Positions 63,772 to 64,000 of a DNA stretch of 64,000 nucleotides are shown here, in pieces (position 1 is the stretch's first letter; each line of letters opens with the position of its first letter). The DNA comes from Comamonadaceae bacterium (GTDB lineage Bacteria > Pseudomonadota > Gammaproteobacteria > Burkholderiales > Burkholderiaceae_C). The notes under the pieces were generated by a model. It was not told where the DNA came from. It searched no databases and worked only from the letters and a program-made list of their open reading frames with translations. The translations under genes were made by a program, and so were the position numbers. Location of the stretch: positions 62,001 through 126,000 of the forward strand of contig CANGPN010000005.1 of assembly GCA_947456305.1 (NCBI GenBank), given 5' to 3'.

Positions 63772-64000
63772 ATGTTTAAAAATTTTGCACGTTCAGTCCC
63801 TTGCCTTGTTTTATTTTTTTCACACCATTGTGCATCTGCTCAAACAACCAATATCCCGGATAAACCCAAACCTCAGTCATTAGATGGCATTCACTTTGTA
63901 TTTGATGCCTCTGAAAGTATCTGTGGTTATTTTGCCGGTCCACAAGATAAGAACCCTTTACTGGCTTTAATTAAAACAGCTGTTTCCGGTAAAAATCCAT
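63772..64000 (+). CDS. Exported VWA-like protein (3' partial)
   Basis: The first 76 residues run off the window. A signal peptide (F-A-R-S-V-P-C-L-V-L-F-F-S-H-H-C-A-S-A) leads into D-G-I-H-F-V-F-D-A-S-E-S, the first strand and D-x-S-x-S metal (MIDAS) loop of a von Willebrand factor A-like domain. AAAAGAAAAG precedes the ATG, which is 12 bp after the upstream stop, so it belongs to the same operon. The rest of the domain and any fused part are not visible. Confidence 0.65.
   Translation, partial: MFKNFARSVPCLVLFFSHHCASAQTTNIPDKPKPQSLDGIHFVFDASESICGYFAGPQDKNPLLALIKTAVSGKNP

Overview
The window looks like a chromosomal segment of a betaproteobacterium of the order Burkholderiales. The grounds are a Bug/TctC-type periplasmic receptor, a nag-like gentisate pathway, a fused indolepyruvate:ferredoxin oxidoreductase of proteobacterial type and many CoA-transferase, enoyl-CoA hydratase and SDR catabolic genes. 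I cannot assign a genus. No rRNA, tRNA, CRISPR array, integrase or transposase was recognised.

Region 1 (1-42.7 kb) is moderately GC-rich and largely catabolic. It begins inside an aromatic pathway: a Rieske ferredoxin of the salicylate 5-hydroxylase type, gentisate 1,2-dioxygenase and fumarylpyruvate hydrolase. The AhpC/AhpF peroxide-reducing pair follows. Next come an SDR pseudogene, a secreted YVTN-propeller/c-type cytochrome protein, a secreted six-repeat cysteine protein and QueC. After these are an SDR, an amidase and a HisD-like dehydrogenase, then an SbtA-like bicarbonate transporter divergent from a CbbR-like LysR regulator. A Bug receptor, a self-sufficient P450-reductase fusion and a mandelate racemase-like enzyme follow. 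At about 20.14 kb a head-to-head deletion scar joins a truncated CbpM-like gene to a truncated membrane fusion protein, and the MacB/Lol-type permease and ATPase downstream are intact. Further on are a crotonase, a stand-alone NosR-like flavo-iron-sulfur membrane protein, a zinc alcohol dehydrogenase, a class III CoA-transferase, a phosphatase, a DMT exporter and another SDR. The block 31.2-35.2 kb (second mandelate racemase paralogue, split transketolase, beta-hydroxyacid dehydrogenase) looks like sugar-acid catabolism. The giant IorAB-type oxidoreductase, a BKACE enzyme, an orphan TadC and a Crp-like regulator close the region.

Region 2 (42.7-64 kb) is clearly more A+T-rich and is made of accessory functions. 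An eight-gene operon (43.1-51.6 kb) encodes exported lipoproteins (DUF4384-, DUF799/CsgG- and LPP20-like), a TPR-trypsin protease and two exported caspase-fold proteases that each carry a canonical EF-hand loop, one of them with MORN repeats. Small exported proteins and a pair of paralogous acidic proteins follow. A leftward Ter module comes next (DUF475/TerC-like membrane protein, TerD, HAD phosphatase).

The most striking element is a rightward operon from 56.7 kb to the window end. It encodes a three-TM protein, a 1782-residue protein with a tubulin/FtsZ-like GTPase signature at its N-terminus and an actin/Hsp70-type ATPase core at its C-terminus, a bitopic membrane protein, and the start of an exported VWA-like protein with a DxSxS metal site. 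I propose these genes form an envelope-spanning NTP-driven stress or conflict system linked to Ter proteins and calcium-responsive caspases. The domain assignments rest on motifs in the sequence, while the joint function is inference.
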